A DNA stretch of 32,699 nt from Desulfococcaceae bacterium HSG8 (GTDB lineage: Bacteria; Desulfobacterota; Desulfobacteria; Desulfobacterales; 4be13): the NCBI GenBank assembly GCA_030378015.1, contig JAUCGG010000042.1, positions 1-32,699 on the forward strand, in the 5' to 3' direction. Under the pieces are notes generated by a model. The model had not been told where the DNA came from. It ran no database searches and saw only the letters and a list, made by a program, of their open reading frames with translations. The translations under genes were made by a program, and so were the position numbers. Each line of letters starts with the position of its first letter. The first letter of the stretch is position 1. Positions 23,482-30,844 of this stretch are shown one piece after another.

Positions 23482-24381
23482 TTAGCACTCCTTTCCAAAA
23501 ATAAATCCCTGATAGACCAGACGCAGATTTTCATGATCGGCTCTTTTAAGAAGATAACTTAACATGGATGAGGTGTAAAGATAAAAAATGGTATTACCGT
23601 TTTGAATCAGCGGAAAGGAAAAATTTTTATGTTTAAGTTCCAGCGTCATCCCATTACAGGGGCGGGGACATTTTACAGGAATAACAAATCGTTCTCCTAT
23701 TTTCTGTTTGAAAGACGCCGTCCAGCAGACTCTCCCGCTCGTGACATAGCCAAACGGAAAATAAACGGAAGTTTTAAAGTCTGATCCGGTGATCTCTCCA
23801 ACATCATTTCCATAAGGCAGCAGATCACGCTCCAGACGGGTAACAGAAAGTTCCGCCATTTTTTCCTGGAAATCAGGATGATCAAATGTGCTGTAATTTA
23901 GAAGCTCATCTGCTTCTTGGGAAATGGAAGACGACTTCTCATTGCTCGACAATCGGGGGTCTTTAAAGCCCTTGTTAAAAAGTCTGCCCGCGGACAGACG
24001 AAACAGGGGATAGTTTCTCTTCAAGTAGAAAAGAACACCCAGATCATTCACCACGACTTCCGTTTCAGGGTGTTTTTTTTCCAGATATTCAAAGAGCGGA
24101 GAACATTTCGCTATCCCCTCATCTGTGAGAACCGGCGTCAGAAGCGTAATATTCAGATTCTTTTCCTCGGCAAAGCTGAAGAAATGTTTCATTTCAGCGA
24201 GAGAGGGAATGCGATTTGAACAGAACTCATCTCCTACATAGACTCGGTTAAAAGAGTGAGATTTCTTTTCCAAGTCCTCTTTTCCGACGAAAGCCTGATC
24301 ATAAAAGTCCATCAGGTGATTTGAAACTTTGGGCAAGTCTCCTTTATTATCAGGATTTCTGAGGTGCAAGGCGATTTCCAT
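23482..24381 (-). CDS. U32-family [4Fe-4S] protein, UbiV-like; candidate O2-independent hydroxylase partner
   Basis: A 299-residue diverged U32 protein. VYVGDEFCSNR (C54) aligns with the VCSKR site of UbiV, and C219, C238 and C242 (SGRVCW, then CPRPC) match the remaining three UbiV cluster cysteines, including the C-x3-C spacing. No proteolytic motif is visible. It starts eight bases after the NapC-like cytochrome gene and shares its strand, so the two are co-transcribed. The paired UbiU-like gene follows after a repeat block. In Escherichia coli UbiU and UbiV together hydroxylate ubiquinone precursors without O2; a matching two-protein hydroxylase acting on QhpC is inferred. A menaquinone-type host would have no evident need for UbiUV itself. 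Confidence 0.78.
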   Translation of the reverse strand: MEIALHLRNPDNKGDLPKVSNHLMDFYDQAFVGKEDLEKKSHSFNRVYVGDEFCSNRIPSLAEMKHFFSFAEEKNLNITLLTPVLTDEGIAKCSPLFEYLEKKHPETEVVVNDLGVLFYLKRNYPLFRLSAGRLFNKGFKDPRLSSNEKSSSISQEADELLNYSTFDHPDFQEKMAELSVTRLERDLLPYGNDVGEITGSDFKTSVYFPFGYVTSGRVCWTASFKQKIGERFVIPVKCPRPCNGMTLELKHKNFSFPLIQNGNTIFYLYTSSMLSYLLKRADHENLRLVYQGFIFGKEC

Positions 24382-24389
24382 ATCATCAC

Positions 24390-24998
24390 TCAGCTTTGAT
24401 TTCCAGACTGGCCGGCCCTGGCTTGTTTTTCCGATGTTACTTTCTCATAAAATTTCTGCCCCTTGCGCATTTCATGATTGTGGCAGTCTTTGCAGGGCTG
24501 AGAGGCAATCCCTTTTATAAGTTTGCTGTGTATTTTAGGCTGATCTATTTCCTTATGATTTCTGGCATCTTTACATTGAAAACACCTGCTGTTCGGCACA
24601 TGGCTCCAATACCCAGGTTCTTTTCCCTCTTCCAGGAACAGGGGTTCGGGAAGGGGTTTGATCGGCTCGTTGGGATCACGTTTGAAATGTTCTGCAAGCA
24701 GCCTCACCGCCGACTTATTCATTTTCATCCATCCGTCAAATCCTGCTTCAAAATGGCAGCCTGCACAGTTGTTATGATTTTTCGCAGTACCGGATTCTCT
24801 CCACTTCTGTATGGGGGATCTCATCTCATGGCAGACCACACAGGTTTGTTCCTGGAAATACCGGATTGAAAGCTCATGAGAAGCAAGCCCTAGGACAGGG
24901 AGCAAAAGCAATATTAGAAAAACAGCGGTTTTTTTCCTGGTTTTGAAAAAACCGACGCCTTTCAGTACAAAATCCCAAATCTTTATCATATAATACAT
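24390..24998 (-). CDS. NapC/NirT/NrfH-type membrane-anchored multihaem cytochrome c
   Basis: A 202-residue protein with one N-terminal membrane anchor (about 24-42) and a periplasmic multihaem domain. Haem sites: CVVCHEM at 53-59, which has the CXXCHXM form of the NrfH first haem; CAGCH 78-82; CFQCK 139-143; CKDCH 169-173. The third has Lys where His is expected (codon AAA), a form best known from the active-site haem of NrfA, where a dedicated lyase is needed. NapC-family proteins exchange electrons between the quinone pool and periplasmic enzymes, so it is the probable redox partner of the amine dehydrogenase. AAGGAG lies eight bases before ATG. It is co-oriented with and follows qhpB. Confidence 0.85.
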   Translation of the reverse strand: MYYMIKIWDFVLKGVGFFKTRKKTAVFLILLLLPVLGLASHELSIRYFQEQTCVVCHEMRSPIQKWRESGTAKNHNNCAGCHFEAGFDGWMKMNKSAVRLLAEHFKRDPNEPIKPLPEPLFLEEGKEPGYWSHVPNSRCFQCKDARNHKEIDQPKIHSKLIKGIASQPCKDCHNHEMRKGQKFYEKVTSEKQARAGQSGNQS

Positions 24999-25064
24999 GA
25001 TCTGAACTCCTTATGTTTACGGATAGTCAGATATCCGAGGATAGCCAGACCTCCGGAGAGGCAG

Positions 25065-25098
25065 ACCTCCGAGGTTTTTGAAACTTCGGAGGTCTTTT
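25065..25098. promoter_or_regulatory. Hairpin between qhpB and the cytochrome gene
   Basis: AGACCTCCGAGG and the inverted CTTCGGAGGTCT form a 10-bp stem, next to two further AGACCTCCG repeats (25050-25072). On the coding strand there is no T-run after it, so it may serve as a processing or stability stem-loop setting different levels of structural and accessory transcripts. On the + strand TTTT follows. Confidence 0.45.
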
Positions 25099-25105
25099 AC
25101 AGAGT

Positions 25106-26137
25106 TTATTTAGGAAGAAGATGAGCGATAACCCCGTCTCCGGCAAGCGGAATTGTCCCAATCAGTTCAAGAGTTTCAGTATCATAAACACTCATGTCCG
25201 GTCCCGCAGGTCCCACATAAATCTTTTTTCCGTCAGATGTCAGGGTGAGCGCGTAACAGGTTCCTTTTTTCACAGGGATAGCTTTTATGGTTTCCCCGGT
25301 TTTCATATCAATCTTTACCAGTTCATCCATAACACCGTAAAGATATTTTTTATCAGGGGAAATGACATTGGAGTACTCAAACCAGACATCTTTTCCCTTC
25401 AGCGTGCTGACCTTACCGGTGTTTTTATCAACGATAAAGTATCCCATCCCTGATTCGGTATAATACGGATTGGCAAAAAGCCCGTGATCTCCGGGGTAGT
25501 TGTTTTGCCAGATCACCAAACCGTTTTTTGCCTCCTCACCCTTTTCAGGATTAAGCATCCCCATAAGTTTCTCAAGCTTTCCGGTCTTGAGATTCAGTTT
25601 ATGGATATCCAGGCCTACAAGGATAACATTATCGTTGTCATTCCTCAGCGGCACAACCCCGGTAAAGCTGCACGGGATCTGATAGTTCTTCACCATTTTT
25701 TTAGTTTTAATATCATAGACCACGAACTGGGGCGGAAGAACATTGAGCTTGGGAATATTCTGCTTCTTTTTGACAATGGCACAGCTCAGGTAGAGCTGGC
25801 TGTTATCATTCGAAACCCCAAGCCCCAGTATCGTCACCCGGCTTAACTCGGATGAAAATTTGTAAGTATCTATGAGCTTGTTGGTGGTCGTGTCTATCGC
25901 ATAAACAGAGTGAAACGCGTTTAAGTAATACCGTTTTTTATCAGGCGAAAAAACAGAATTGACGATGTAGTCATTATAAGGGATGCTTTCAACAACCGTG
26001 TCTGTCTCGCAATCAATGATCTCCAACGCGTTGACACAGGGGATATAGATGAAATCCTTAGCCATCACCGGAAAAGACAGGACTGCGATACAGCACAGCA
26101 TCATCGCCAGTATGGCTCTGTTTGTCTTGATCGTCAT
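25106..26137 (-). CDS. qhpB: Quinohemoprotein amine dehydrogenase beta subunit (QhpB)
   Basis: A 343-residue periplasmic beta-propeller. A Sec signal peptide spans about 1-26 (AILAMMLCCIAVLSF then VMA|KD). The rest consists of YVTN-like blades, with repeated patterns such as NSVFSPDKKRYYLN, YSNVISPDKKYLYGV and LTLTSDGKKIYVGPAG, ending ETLELIGTIPL. In QHNDH the beta subunit is a seven-bladed propeller that holds the CTQ-bearing gamma subunit. AAGGAG lies six bases before ATG. It is 14 bases downstream of qhpC. Size and position match the known enzyme; on sequence alone it could be any YVTN propeller. Confidence 0.87.
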   Translation of the reverse strand: MTIKTNRAILAMMLCCIAVLSFPVMAKDFIYIPCVNALEIIDCETDTVVESIPYNDYIVNSVFSPDKKRYYLNAFHSVYAIDTTTNKLIDTYKFSSELSRVTILGLGVSNDNSQLYLSCAIVKKKQNIPKLNVLPPQFVVYDIKTKKMVKNYQIPCSFTGVVPLRNDNDNVILVGLDIHKLNLKTGKLEKLMGMLNPEKGEEAKNGLVIWQNNYPGDHGLFANPYYTESGMGYFIVDKNTGKVSTLKGKDVWFEYSNVISPDKKYLYGVMDELVKIDMKTGETIKAIPVKKGTCYALTLTSDGKKIYVGPAGPDMSVYDTETLELIGTIPLAGDGVIAHLLPK

Positions 26138-26151
26138 GCTTATCTCCTTTC

Positions 26152-26478
26152 TTATCTCTTAATAACGAAATTCAGGTTTCTCCAGTCCTTCTCAATAGCG
26201 CGGCACTGATTCTGAAAATCCGGGAAATTAGTGATGTTGTCCGGGGTCTGGGCGGGCCACCAGCACGGACCTGAACAACTGGTGAAGTCCCGGGCACTGG
26301 AAAGACAATTGCTCATCGGTGTTTCAGGTCGGGGATTGGTTTCCCAGCCTGTATCAAAAATCGTGGTGCATCCGATGGGCATGCTTGTCGAAATATCATC
26401 CGACATGCCAAAAACCTCTTTTTCCTCCAATTTTTTCGCCCGTTTGTTTACGGGTTTCAGAGCTTTTTTCTTTTTCAT
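26152..26478 (-). CDS. qhpC: Quinohemoprotein amine dehydrogenase gamma subunit precursor, CTQ-bearing (QhpC)
   Basis: A 108-residue ribosomally made precursor of the catalytic subunit. A basic leader (about 1-30, starting MKKKKALKPVNKRAKK) precedes the core. Core residues match the known enzyme position for position: C37-E46, C58-D64 and C72-D80 for the three thioethers, and C68 with W74 in CSGPCWWPAQ for cysteine tryptophylquinone. With a leader of about 30 residues these equal C7/E16, C27/D33, C41/D49 and C37/W43, with one inserted residue before C58. Start: GGAG ten bases upstream of this ATG; the longer frame to 26586 overlaps qhpD. An unmatched Cys is present at 92. There is no Sec signal, so export needs QhpF. 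Confidence 0.95.
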   Translation of the reverse strand: MKKKKALKPVNKRAKKLEEKEVFGMSDDISTSMPIGCTTIFDTGWETNPRPETPMSNCLSSARDFTSCSGPCWWPAQTPDNITNFPDFQNQCRAIEKDWRNLNFVIKR

Positions 26479-26516
26479 GAGCGATTTACTCCTTTTCGCA
26501 AGTTTATGTTTACGTT

Positions 26517-27959
26517 TCAGATGACTTGGCTGAATAACGGCGCATGCCCCCTCAGCATGGACAGCTTTTCGAGATATTCCGGGCATTCCAGCGTGAGACG
26601 GGCGTAAACTGCCAGCCCCATGTCCACCCAGGTTTTTATCCAGTCACAATAATGCAGGTTCGATTTTGTCAGACCACCTTCCCTGACCATTGCTTCATGG
26701 TAACATCCGCCCGCGCAGATCGTGCGAACCCAGCAGGTTCTGCAAAGGTTCCGCTGCCCGATTTCTGCCTGTTCTCTGAAAGTCCCGATCTTGCCCTGGT
26801 CAAACCCCTTGAAAATATCTCCCATATAACACGAGGATTCCCCGGTAAGCCGCTGGCAGATATAAAGACGCCCCTCCGGGTCCGCTGCAAAAAGCCCCAG
26901 ACCCGCGCCGCAGGGGTAGTTTTTCACTTCTCCCTCGTGCAGCACCACCAGCAGATCAATCAGATTAGTGAATCCGAAAAAATCACCCTGGCGGGCAATT
27001 TCCAGGAATTTATCCGAGAGGTTTCCGAACTGGTCAAGCAACTTGTTCATTCCGTCAGCGTTGAGCTGATAAGATGTATCCGGTGTTGTGACGGGTGCGA
27101 ACCCGGCTTCCGAGAAACCAAGATCAAGAAGATGATCCAGTATTTCAGGCACATCCCCGGAATCCCCGGCCACTGTCACCCTCGCCACCACCGGTTTTTC
27201 CCGTTCCAGCCTAAGCAGATTCTTTATCCTGGGCAATATCACCTGATAGGACGGGGTCCCGTCCGGGAAACGCCGAAAACGGTCATGCGCTTCCTCAAAT
27301 CCGTCTATGCTGACAGTGATTCCGATTTTATTCTCATGCAAAAAACGAATGGCCTTATCCGTCAGAAGGGTTCCGTTGGTGGTGATGGCAAAGCTGACTT
27401 TTTTCCCTTTTTCCAAAGCCTTGTCACGGGCATATTTGACCGCGAAGACGATGAGGTTAAAATTCATCAGGGGTTCCCCGCCAAAAAAGACCAGGATCAC
27501 TTCTTCCAAACTGCCGGAATGCTCAAACAGGAAATCAATTGCTTGCTGCGCCACTTCGGATGACATTGTGCGCCCCGTCTTCCCGGGAGCGTGTCCGTTC
27601 TGGCTGTGATAGCAGTAACGGCATCCGAGATTACAGGCTTCTGTTACGTGAAGCACCAGGGTCTTCAGGGGAATTGCGCCCTGCTCTGTTCCTGTTGTTC
27701 TGGCGAATGCCTCACTGTTTGCTTTTACAAGAACACCCCGGTTTACAATTTCCTCAAAGAATTCCCTGTTTTCTTCATCTGAACCGCTCATGCGTGAAAA
27801 GAATTCCTCCCTGCTTAATTCCCCGGCGCGGAAGCCCTGCTCCAAGATATCTTTTATATCCGGGTCCGTTTCAAAAATCGCACTGCTCCCCGTGAGAAAG
27901 AGAAAGTCATGCCCGTCCGCATGGAACATCCTGTTTTCAGCAATTCTGAATTTTTGCAT
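26517..27959 (-). CDS. qhpD: Radical SAM/SPASM thioether-forming enzyme (QhpD)
   Basis: A 480-residue peptide-modifying radical SAM enzyme. Residues 1-80 form a PqqD/RRE-like or clasp domain for leader binding. The SAM cluster motif is C109-x3-C113-x2-C116 (CNLGCRYC), with GGEP at 160-163 and TTNGTLL at 193-199. The C-terminal SPASM region has C350, C368, C377, C406, C409, C415, C419 and C438, enough for two auxiliary [4Fe-4S] clusters. QhpD is known to insert the three Cys-to-Asp/Glu thioethers in QhpC. The gene lies between qhpA (9-bp gap) and qhpC (38-bp gap), the classical order. The upstream AGGG site is moderate. It acts in the cytoplasm. Confidence 0.94.
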   Translation of the reverse strand: MQKFRIAENRMFHADGHDFLFLTGSSAIFETDPDIKDILEQGFRAGELSREEFFSRMSGSDEENREFFEEIVNRGVLVKANSEAFARTTGTEQGAIPLKTLVLHVTEACNLGCRYCYHSQNGHAPGKTGRTMSSEVAQQAIDFLFEHSGSLEEVILVFFGGEPLMNFNLIVFAVKYARDKALEKGKKVSFAITTNGTLLTDKAIRFLHENKIGITVSIDGFEEAHDRFRRFPDGTPSYQVILPRIKNLLRLEREKPVVARVTVAGDSGDVPEILDHLLDLGFSEAGFAPVTTPDTSYQLNADGMNKLLDQFGNLSDKFLEIARQGDFFGFTNLIDLLVVLHEGEVKNYPCGAGLGLFAADPEGRLYICQRLTGESSCYMGDIFKGFDQGKIGTFREQAEIGQRNLCRTCWVRTICAGGCYHEAMVREGGLTKSNLHYCDWIKTWVDMGLAVYARLTLECPEYLEKLSMLRGHAPLFSQVI

Positions 27960-27968
27960 GATGTTACC

Positions 27969-29606
27969 CTATTTCAGATGGGTTATGAAATCCGGCACCG
28001 TGACAGCCAGCAAGGACCTGCCTTTTAACTCGCGGTCTCCGTCGGTATAAGACGCTCCTATTGCTATCAATCCGACACCTTCCCTGCGAAGTTGTCTCTC
28101 TTCGATAGGTGCGTAAGTGGTGACAGGAGTATAAAGTCCGTTTGCCACGGGAATGTCGAGATACTTCATATCATCATCATTCTCCCTGGTTTTTTCCTCT
28201 TCCAGCCACCACTTTGCATCCAAAGGCTCCAGCATAAGATCATCATCAGTGTCAGCTTTGCCATCTTTGCCAAAGTGCATTCCGTAAGCAACGAACTGAA
28301 CGCCCTGGGGCGGATATGCTGCGCCGGAGCTGACCCGGGCGCGGCCGATTGCGGGAAATATTTTGACGCTGTCTATCTTGTCAAAAATTTTGACGCCCTC
28401 TCCATATGGAAGGTCTTTTACATTCAGCGTCAGAACGCCCACAGGCACATTCGCGCCGACGTCCAGCTTGCAAACAATTTTGGAATCATCGCTCTTTTCC
28501 GCCTTAACAACTTTCACATTGGCATCTGAGAATTTAATATCTGCTTCGCTGACGGTCTCCGGCAGGTTCACTCCGAGGAGCGTCAGGGTCTGCTCTGCTC
28601 CTGCTTTTAATGCATGAGGATACGCGGCAAACACCCTGGGCGAGCCGCCTGTTTTATAGAACTTTTCATTCCCGTAGGCGTTGGAATCCTGGACAACTGT
28701 CCACCATTTTCCATTAAATCCCATCTCTTCGGCGTTAAGATCAAAAACACCTTCAATCCTTCCGGTAAGAGGCGTGGGCGCAAGCGCGTATCGCAGGTGA
28801 TACTCACTGTAAAGGGTTCCCTCTCCCTTCATCTTCAGGGTTGTTCCGCTTTGGTAGGTGACGTTCTTTTCAACAAGATATTCGTCCTCTCCCTTTTTGG
28901 AATTGGCCTCAAACGTATAGGTTCCGCTGTAATACCCGAGACCGGGCTGGTACCCGAACACCTTCCACTCCCCGCTTATATCTTGGTCATTCCTGTTTTT
29001 GATCCATTCCTGCCATTCGGGTGTGTCAAAAGCAAACAGTTTGGCGAGGGGTTCCACCAGTTCCTGGGATTCTTTGTACCAGTCCATTTCCCGCATCTGG
29101 GGGATGACCGTGGGATAATATCCCAGGTGCAGATTCCTGTTTTCCGCCCACTGGGCAGAGGTCATTTTATGGGATACGATTTTCCCGTAAGTATGACATC
29201 TCACGCAGGCTGTGTAAATTCTTTTTTCCAGATCATTTTTGGGAATTTCCCTGTATTGGCTGTTTTCATCACTGTTAAGATAAGCAACCTGGGACATCTC
29301 CCCAGGCGTCAGGCACAGGTTTTTGCTTACTTCTTTAATTACAGCGTTAAAATTTTCATCTTCGAGAGGCGCGCTGTTAATGCGGATCATTCTGTCAACA
29401 ACGACTTTCCACTCTTCAGGGGTTTTTCTTGTCTCCTCAATCACTTCCAAACGCTTATCCGGATCTGGCTTGTGACAGGCTCCGCATGTCTGCCTTACCA
29501 TAGAGCCTTCGGGAAACACGGGTTCGCCATACACAGCGGAGCATATAGCAAAAACCATACACAAGGAGATAACAGTCGCAAAACTGAACTTTATAAATAT
29601 TCTCAT
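27969..29606 (-). CDS. qhpA: Quinohemoprotein amine dehydrogenase alpha subunit, di-haem (QhpA)
   Basis: A 545-residue periplasmic subunit. The signal peptide spans about 1-27 (ATVISLCMVFAIC then AVYG|EP). Domain I holds two c-type haem sites, C41-x2-C44-H45 (CGACH) and C134-x2-C137-H138 (CVRCH). The remaining about 210-545 is beta-rich, matching the barrel and immunoglobulin-like domains II-IV (GTYTFEANSKKGEDEYLVEK and PRVFAAYPHALKAGAEQTLT are typical). The haems take electrons from CTQ of the gamma subunit during oxidation of primary amines to aldehydes. CCGGAGGA lies seven bases before ATG. It is the first gene of the locus, with a candidate sigma-54 promoter about 180 bases upstream. Confidence 0.94.
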   Translation of the reverse strand: MRIFIKFSFATVISLCMVFAICSAVYGEPVFPEGSMVRQTCGACHKPDPDKRLEVIEETRKTPEEWKVVVDRMIRINSAPLEDENFNAVIKEVSKNLCLTPGEMSQVAYLNSDENSQYREIPKNDLEKRIYTACVRCHTYGKIVSHKMTSAQWAENRNLHLGYYPTVIPQMREMDWYKESQELVEPLAKLFAFDTPEWQEWIKNRNDQDISGEWKVFGYQPGLGYYSGTYTFEANSKKGEDEYLVEKNVTYQSGTTLKMKGEGTLYSEYHLRYALAPTPLTGRIEGVFDLNAEEMGFNGKWWTVVQDSNAYGNEKFYKTGGSPRVFAAYPHALKAGAEQTLTLLGVNLPETVSEADIKFSDANVKVVKAEKSDDSKIVCKLDVGANVPVGVLTLNVKDLPYGEGVKIFDKIDSVKIFPAIGRARVSSGAAYPPQGVQFVAYGMHFGKDGKADTDDDLMLEPLDAKWWLEEEKTRENDDDMKYLDIPVANGLYTPVTTYAPIEERQLRREGVGLIAIGASYTDGDRELKGRSLLAVTVPDFITHLK

Positions 29607-29779
29607 AAAATTCCTCCGGTTAAATTTAATTTGATCATAAAAAGCATTGGCTTCGGTCGGGTGTTGAAGACCGAAAAAATTCGTCCGTGTATTTATATAA
29701 TTTTCTCCTCATCCCTCCTTTCTTATGAAAATTTTTATCACCGGGTGAAACGCGAATTCGGCTCTGTGCAAATTCAAGT

Positions 29780-29795
29780 TTCAAAAAATGTGCCA
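29780..29795 (-). promoter_or_regulatory. Candidate sigma-54 promoter of the qhp locus
   Basis: On the minus strand TGGCACATTTTTTGAA has the -24 element TGGCAC and, at exactly the consensus spacing, TTGAA in place of TTGCA/TTGCT. The only departure from the core is A for C in the -12 GC. Transcription would start near 29769, leaving an untranslated leader of about 160 bases before qhpA. The divergent neighbour is a sigma-54 activator, which supports the call. Confidence 0.55.
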
Positions 29796-29800
29796 TTTAT

Positions 29801-29949
29801 TATCCGATGATCAGATTATTTCACAACATATTGACTTTATTTATCAAATCGCTATCAAGATATTTAATCAGTAAAACCAGTGTGTTAACTTTGTAACAAC
29901 GAGCAGTCGGATAATCTGATACTGTCAGTAATTATTTTATAATCTGTTT
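29801..29949. promoter_or_regulatory. Candidate enhancer sites (ATAATCTGAT motif, three copies)
   Basis: ATCAGATTAT (about 29810-29819, the reverse complement), CGGATAATCTGATA (about 29912-29925) and ATAATCTGTT (about 29939-29948) lie 15-170 bases upstream of the sigma-54-like promoter. The first two copies also share ATCCGA / TCGGAT. Position and repetition fit upstream activating sequences for the adjacent response regulator. Confidence 0.45.
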
Positions 29950-30228
29950 AAATTCAAAGTTTTATAAAGTGTTTCCCTGATGAACTGATATTAAGGATTG
30001 AAATTTATGAAATTCAAATATATTCATTGCCAATCTGCTACGATGCTTGGTTTTTATTGAAAATGTCTGAGAAATTGGATAATGTTAATTACTTTTTGAA
30101 TTAAATTTGGTGGCTGAATCCGATACATCTTTGCTATAAACTTGTGTATGCAAAAATGGACTAAAAGAAAAAAAAGTCCAAAAAAATGGACAAAAGGGAA
30201 AAAGTAAAATAAACATGGGCACCTTTGT

Positions 30229-30421
30229 CAGTTTACACTTTACTGTAGAACGATTTTTCAAATCGTTCCAAGGCTCCGCCCTGAACTGACTCATCGGTAA
30301 CTCATCGGTCTTACCCTGAAACACGAGGCAGAGCCTCCTGAAATGCATTCCCGGGAACGAGAATTTCCTACTTTTCGGGAATGCGCCCGTGTAAACTGCT
30401 TTTCAGCTTTTATGAAAGATG
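30229..30421. repeat. Family C relative with altered centre
   Basis: It opens CAGTTTACACTTTACTGTAG AACGATTTTTC and closes GTAAACTGCTTTTCAGCTTT TATGAAAGATG, the outer parts of the unit tandemly repeated at 22749-23284. The second half of the core palindrome is replaced by unrelated DNA (30267-30388). Confidence 0.65.
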
Positions 30422-30654
30422 CCTAAACGGGCGTATTTATAAGTTGGGGGAGTTCGCAGTGACTGCTGAAAACAGCCCGGCAATTCATTGCTGGGATAAG
30501 CTGACAGAAGCCCCGAGTCCCATATTTCACCAAGTTCAGTCGTCTCTACTGGACTTGACAAATTATGCATATCCGAATTGCCGGGTTATTTTCACAAGCC
30601 TCCAACTTGTAAATGCGCCCTGCCTAAACATGGCTGATTTAAACAAGGAACTAT

Positions 30655-30844
30655 CAGTAGATCGAAAAGTTTCCGCTAAACCTTGGTAAACAGTGGATTC
30701 CGGGTTAAAATTAAAAAACATCCGTTTTTTAATTTTCCCCGGAATGACAATTTAACATACTGTCATTCCGGGGAAAATCGGAAAACGGATGTTTTCCGAT
30801 TTTAACCCGGAATCCATTGTTTGCAAAAAGTTTTCGATCTACTG
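30655..30844. repeat. Family A MITE-like element, complete (190 bp)
   Basis: It runs from CAGTAGATCGAAAAGTTTCC to AAGTTTTCGATCTACTG, with inner arms GGATTCCGGGTTAAAAT and TTTTAACCCGGAATCC. If the ends are taken as TCAG...CTGA, both flanks are CTA, a possible 3-bp target duplication. It ends 62 bases before the start codon of the sigma-54 activator and may carry or disturb its promoter. Confidence 0.85.

Noticed and set aside
21701..24381. U32 proteins as peptidases that cleave the QhpC leader
   Set aside because: Characterised U32 members of this size carry [4Fe-4S] clusters and act in hydroxylation. The locus already has a subtilisin-like QhpE for leader cleavage.
25065..25098. Intrinsic terminator ending the qhpADCB transcript
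   Set aside because: The stem is good, but the T-run is on the wrong side for minus-strand transcription. Listed only as a possible regulatory hairpin.
26544..27563. 339-codon + strand frame
   Set aside because: Exactly antisense to qhpD, whose cluster motifs and family match are unambiguous.
28614..29810. 398-codon + strand frame
   Set aside because: Antisense to qhpA, with no recognisable motif. qhpA has a signal peptide, two CXXCH sites and a good ribosome site.
30381..30689. 102-codon + strand frame upstream of the regulator
   Set aside because: Spans family C and family A repeat ends; composition is repeat-driven and there is no ribosome site.
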